From contig NZ_JAHIAB010000003.1 in assembly GCF_018760365.1 (NCBI RefSeq), forward strand, positions 310,001 through 374,000: 64,000 bases of DNA. The letters run 5' to 3'. The position numbers were made by a program, and so were the translations under genes. Positions 63,053 through 64,000 of the stretch are shown in pieces (positions within the stretch are counted from its first letter, which is position 1; each line of letters begins with the position of its first letter). The notes under the pieces were generated by a model. It was not told the origin of the DNA and searched no databases. It saw only the letters and a list, made by a program, of their open reading frames with translations. The DNA comes from Pseudooceanicola endophyticus. Lineage in GTDB: Bacteria > Pseudomonadota > Alphaproteobacteria > Rhodobacterales > Rhodobacteraceae.

Positions 63053-64000
63053 ATGACGGATGCCACGATCGGCCTCTCGCCCTCCCGCGATACCGCCCGC
63101 ACCAGCTTCGCGATCCTCGGCGCGATTGCCAGCTGCCATCTGATGAACGACCTCATGCAGTCGCTGCTCTCGGCGCTGTATCCGATGATCAAGTCCGAGT
63201 TTGCCCTGGCCTTCTGGCAGATCGGCCTGCTGACCTTCTGCTTCCAGGTCACCGCCTCTCTGCTGCAGCCGGTGGTGGGCATGGTCACCGACAAGAAGCC
63301 CTTCCCCTGGACGCTGCCGCTCGGCATGGCCTCGACCATGGTGGGTCTGGTGACGCTGGCCTTCGCGCCCAGCTACGGGCTGCTGATCTGCGGCGCCGGG
63401 CTGATCGGCATCGGCTCCTCGATCTTCCACCCCGAGGCCAGCCGCGTCACCCGCGCCGCCGCCGGCACCCGCTTTGGTCTGGCGCAGTCGGTCTTCCAGG
63501 TGGGCGGCAATTTCGGCACGGCCGTCGGGCCGCTGCTGGCCGCCTTCATCGTGGTGCCGCTGGGCCGCCATTCCGTGGCCGCCTTCGCGCTGGTGGCGCT
63601 GGTGGGGATGATCGTGCTGACCGGCGTCAGCCGCTGGCACGTCCGCGAACGGGTCGCTGCCGCGCGCCGCAAGGCCAAGCCCCGGCAGAACGTGCTGGCG
63701 CCGCGCCGCGTCGCGCTTTCGGTCACCATCCTGCTGGTGTTGGTCTTCTCCAAGCAGGTCTACATGGCCTCCATGACGAACTACTTCACCTTCTTCCTGA
63801 TCGACCGCTTCGACCTGTCGACGACCGGCGCGCAACGGATGCTGTTCCTGTTCCTGGCGGCGGTGGCTGCGGGCACGATCATCGGCGGCCCGGTGGGCGA
63901 CCGGATCGGTCGGCGCACGGTGATCTGGGTGTCGATCCTGGGCGTGCTGCCCTTCACGCTGCTGCTGCCCTACGCGAACCTGTTCTGGACCGGCGTGCTC
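63053..64000 (+). CDS. MFS transporter, 3'-truncated by the window edge
   Basis: The first 316 residues are visible. Hydrophobic helices alternate with short loops; MNDLMQSLLSALYPMIKSEF, GIGSSIFHPEASRVTR and SVFQVGGNFGTAVGP recall the fosmidomycin-resistance (Fsr) subfamily of efflux proteins, and GDRIGRRTVIW is the central MFS loop. CAGGAGCC lies just before the ATG. Substrate unknown. Confidence 0.87.
   Translation, partial: MTDATIGLSPSRDTARTSFAILGAIASCHLMNDLMQSLLSALYPMIKSEFALAFWQIGLLTFCFQVTASLLQPVVGMVTDKKPFPWTLPLGMASTMVGLVTLAFAPSYGLLICGAGLIGIGSSIFHPEASRVTRAAAGTRFGLAQSVFQVGGNFGTAVGPLLAAFIVVPLGRHSVAAFALVALVGMIVLTGVSRWHVRERVAAARRKAKPRQNVLAPRRVALSVTILLVLVFSKQVYMASMTNYFTFFLIDRFDLSTTGAQRMLFLFLAAVAAGTIIGGPVGDRIGRRTVIWVSILGVLPFTLLLPYANLFWTGVL

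Overview
The window is a GC-rich segment of an alphaproteobacterial chromosome, most likely a member of the Rhodobacteraceae with a marine or salt-tolerant lifestyle. This placement rests on gene content: an IalB-family periplasmic protein, a PAS_5-type protein, a Tat-exported DUF882 protein, class II DAHP synthase, a YgiB/YgiC pair, ectoine-utilisation genes and glycine betaine demethylase genes. No species is assigned.

Layout. 1-5.1 kb: the end of a polar amino acid ABC transporter, converging on an operon of two M20 hydrolases and an amidase. 5.3-8.2 kb: pabB-pabA-pabC for p-aminobenzoate. 8.83-21.50 kb: an integrated mobile element of about 12.6 kb in the 3' end of a tRNA-Asn gene, bounded by a perfect 46-bp repeat. 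It carries a tyrosine integrase, an HTH protein, a primase-helicase, an iteron-rich candidate replication origin, a serine recombinase, terminase small (probable) and large subunits, a nuclease-like gene, several small unknowns and, next to the right att site, a reverse transcriptase preceded by about 640 bp of structured DNA without a convincing gene. It has packaging and replication genes but no portal, capsid or tail gene, so it looks like a phage satellite carrying defence-type cargo.

21.5-27.2 kb: MBL hydrolase, EnvZ-like kinase, inositol-phosphatase-like enzyme and glycine betaine demethylase (gbcAB-like). 27.3-33.7 kb: a Hint-domain protein and an ectoine-utilisation locus (GntR regulator, M20 deacetylase and ectoine hydrolase on minus; eutB and eutC on plus) around a divergent promoter with two identical 12-bp operator-like repeats. 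33.8-39.0 kb: envelope genes (DUF882, L,D-transpeptidase, lpxD, ACP, ketosynthase). 39.1-46.1 kb: ialB, a candidate small RNA, a GlxA/GbdR-type regulator, DAHP synthase, a PAS protein, yicC, gmk and a gamma carbonic anhydrase. 46.1-53.6 kb: the complete phosphate regulon phoR-pstSCAB-phoU-phoB with a clear triple Pho box before pstS. 53.9-56.6 kb: ygiC, ygiB and a class C acid phosphatase with a Pho-box-like site. 56.9-62.1 kb: livK-G-F-H-M branched-chain amino acid transport. The window ends with an AraC regulator divergent from an MFS transporter that runs off the edge.

The host genes centre on nitrogenous osmolyte and amino acid catabolism and on phosphate acquisition. The most interesting part is the satellite-like island with its reverse transcriptase. 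All motif and domain calls were made by reading; no database search was possible.
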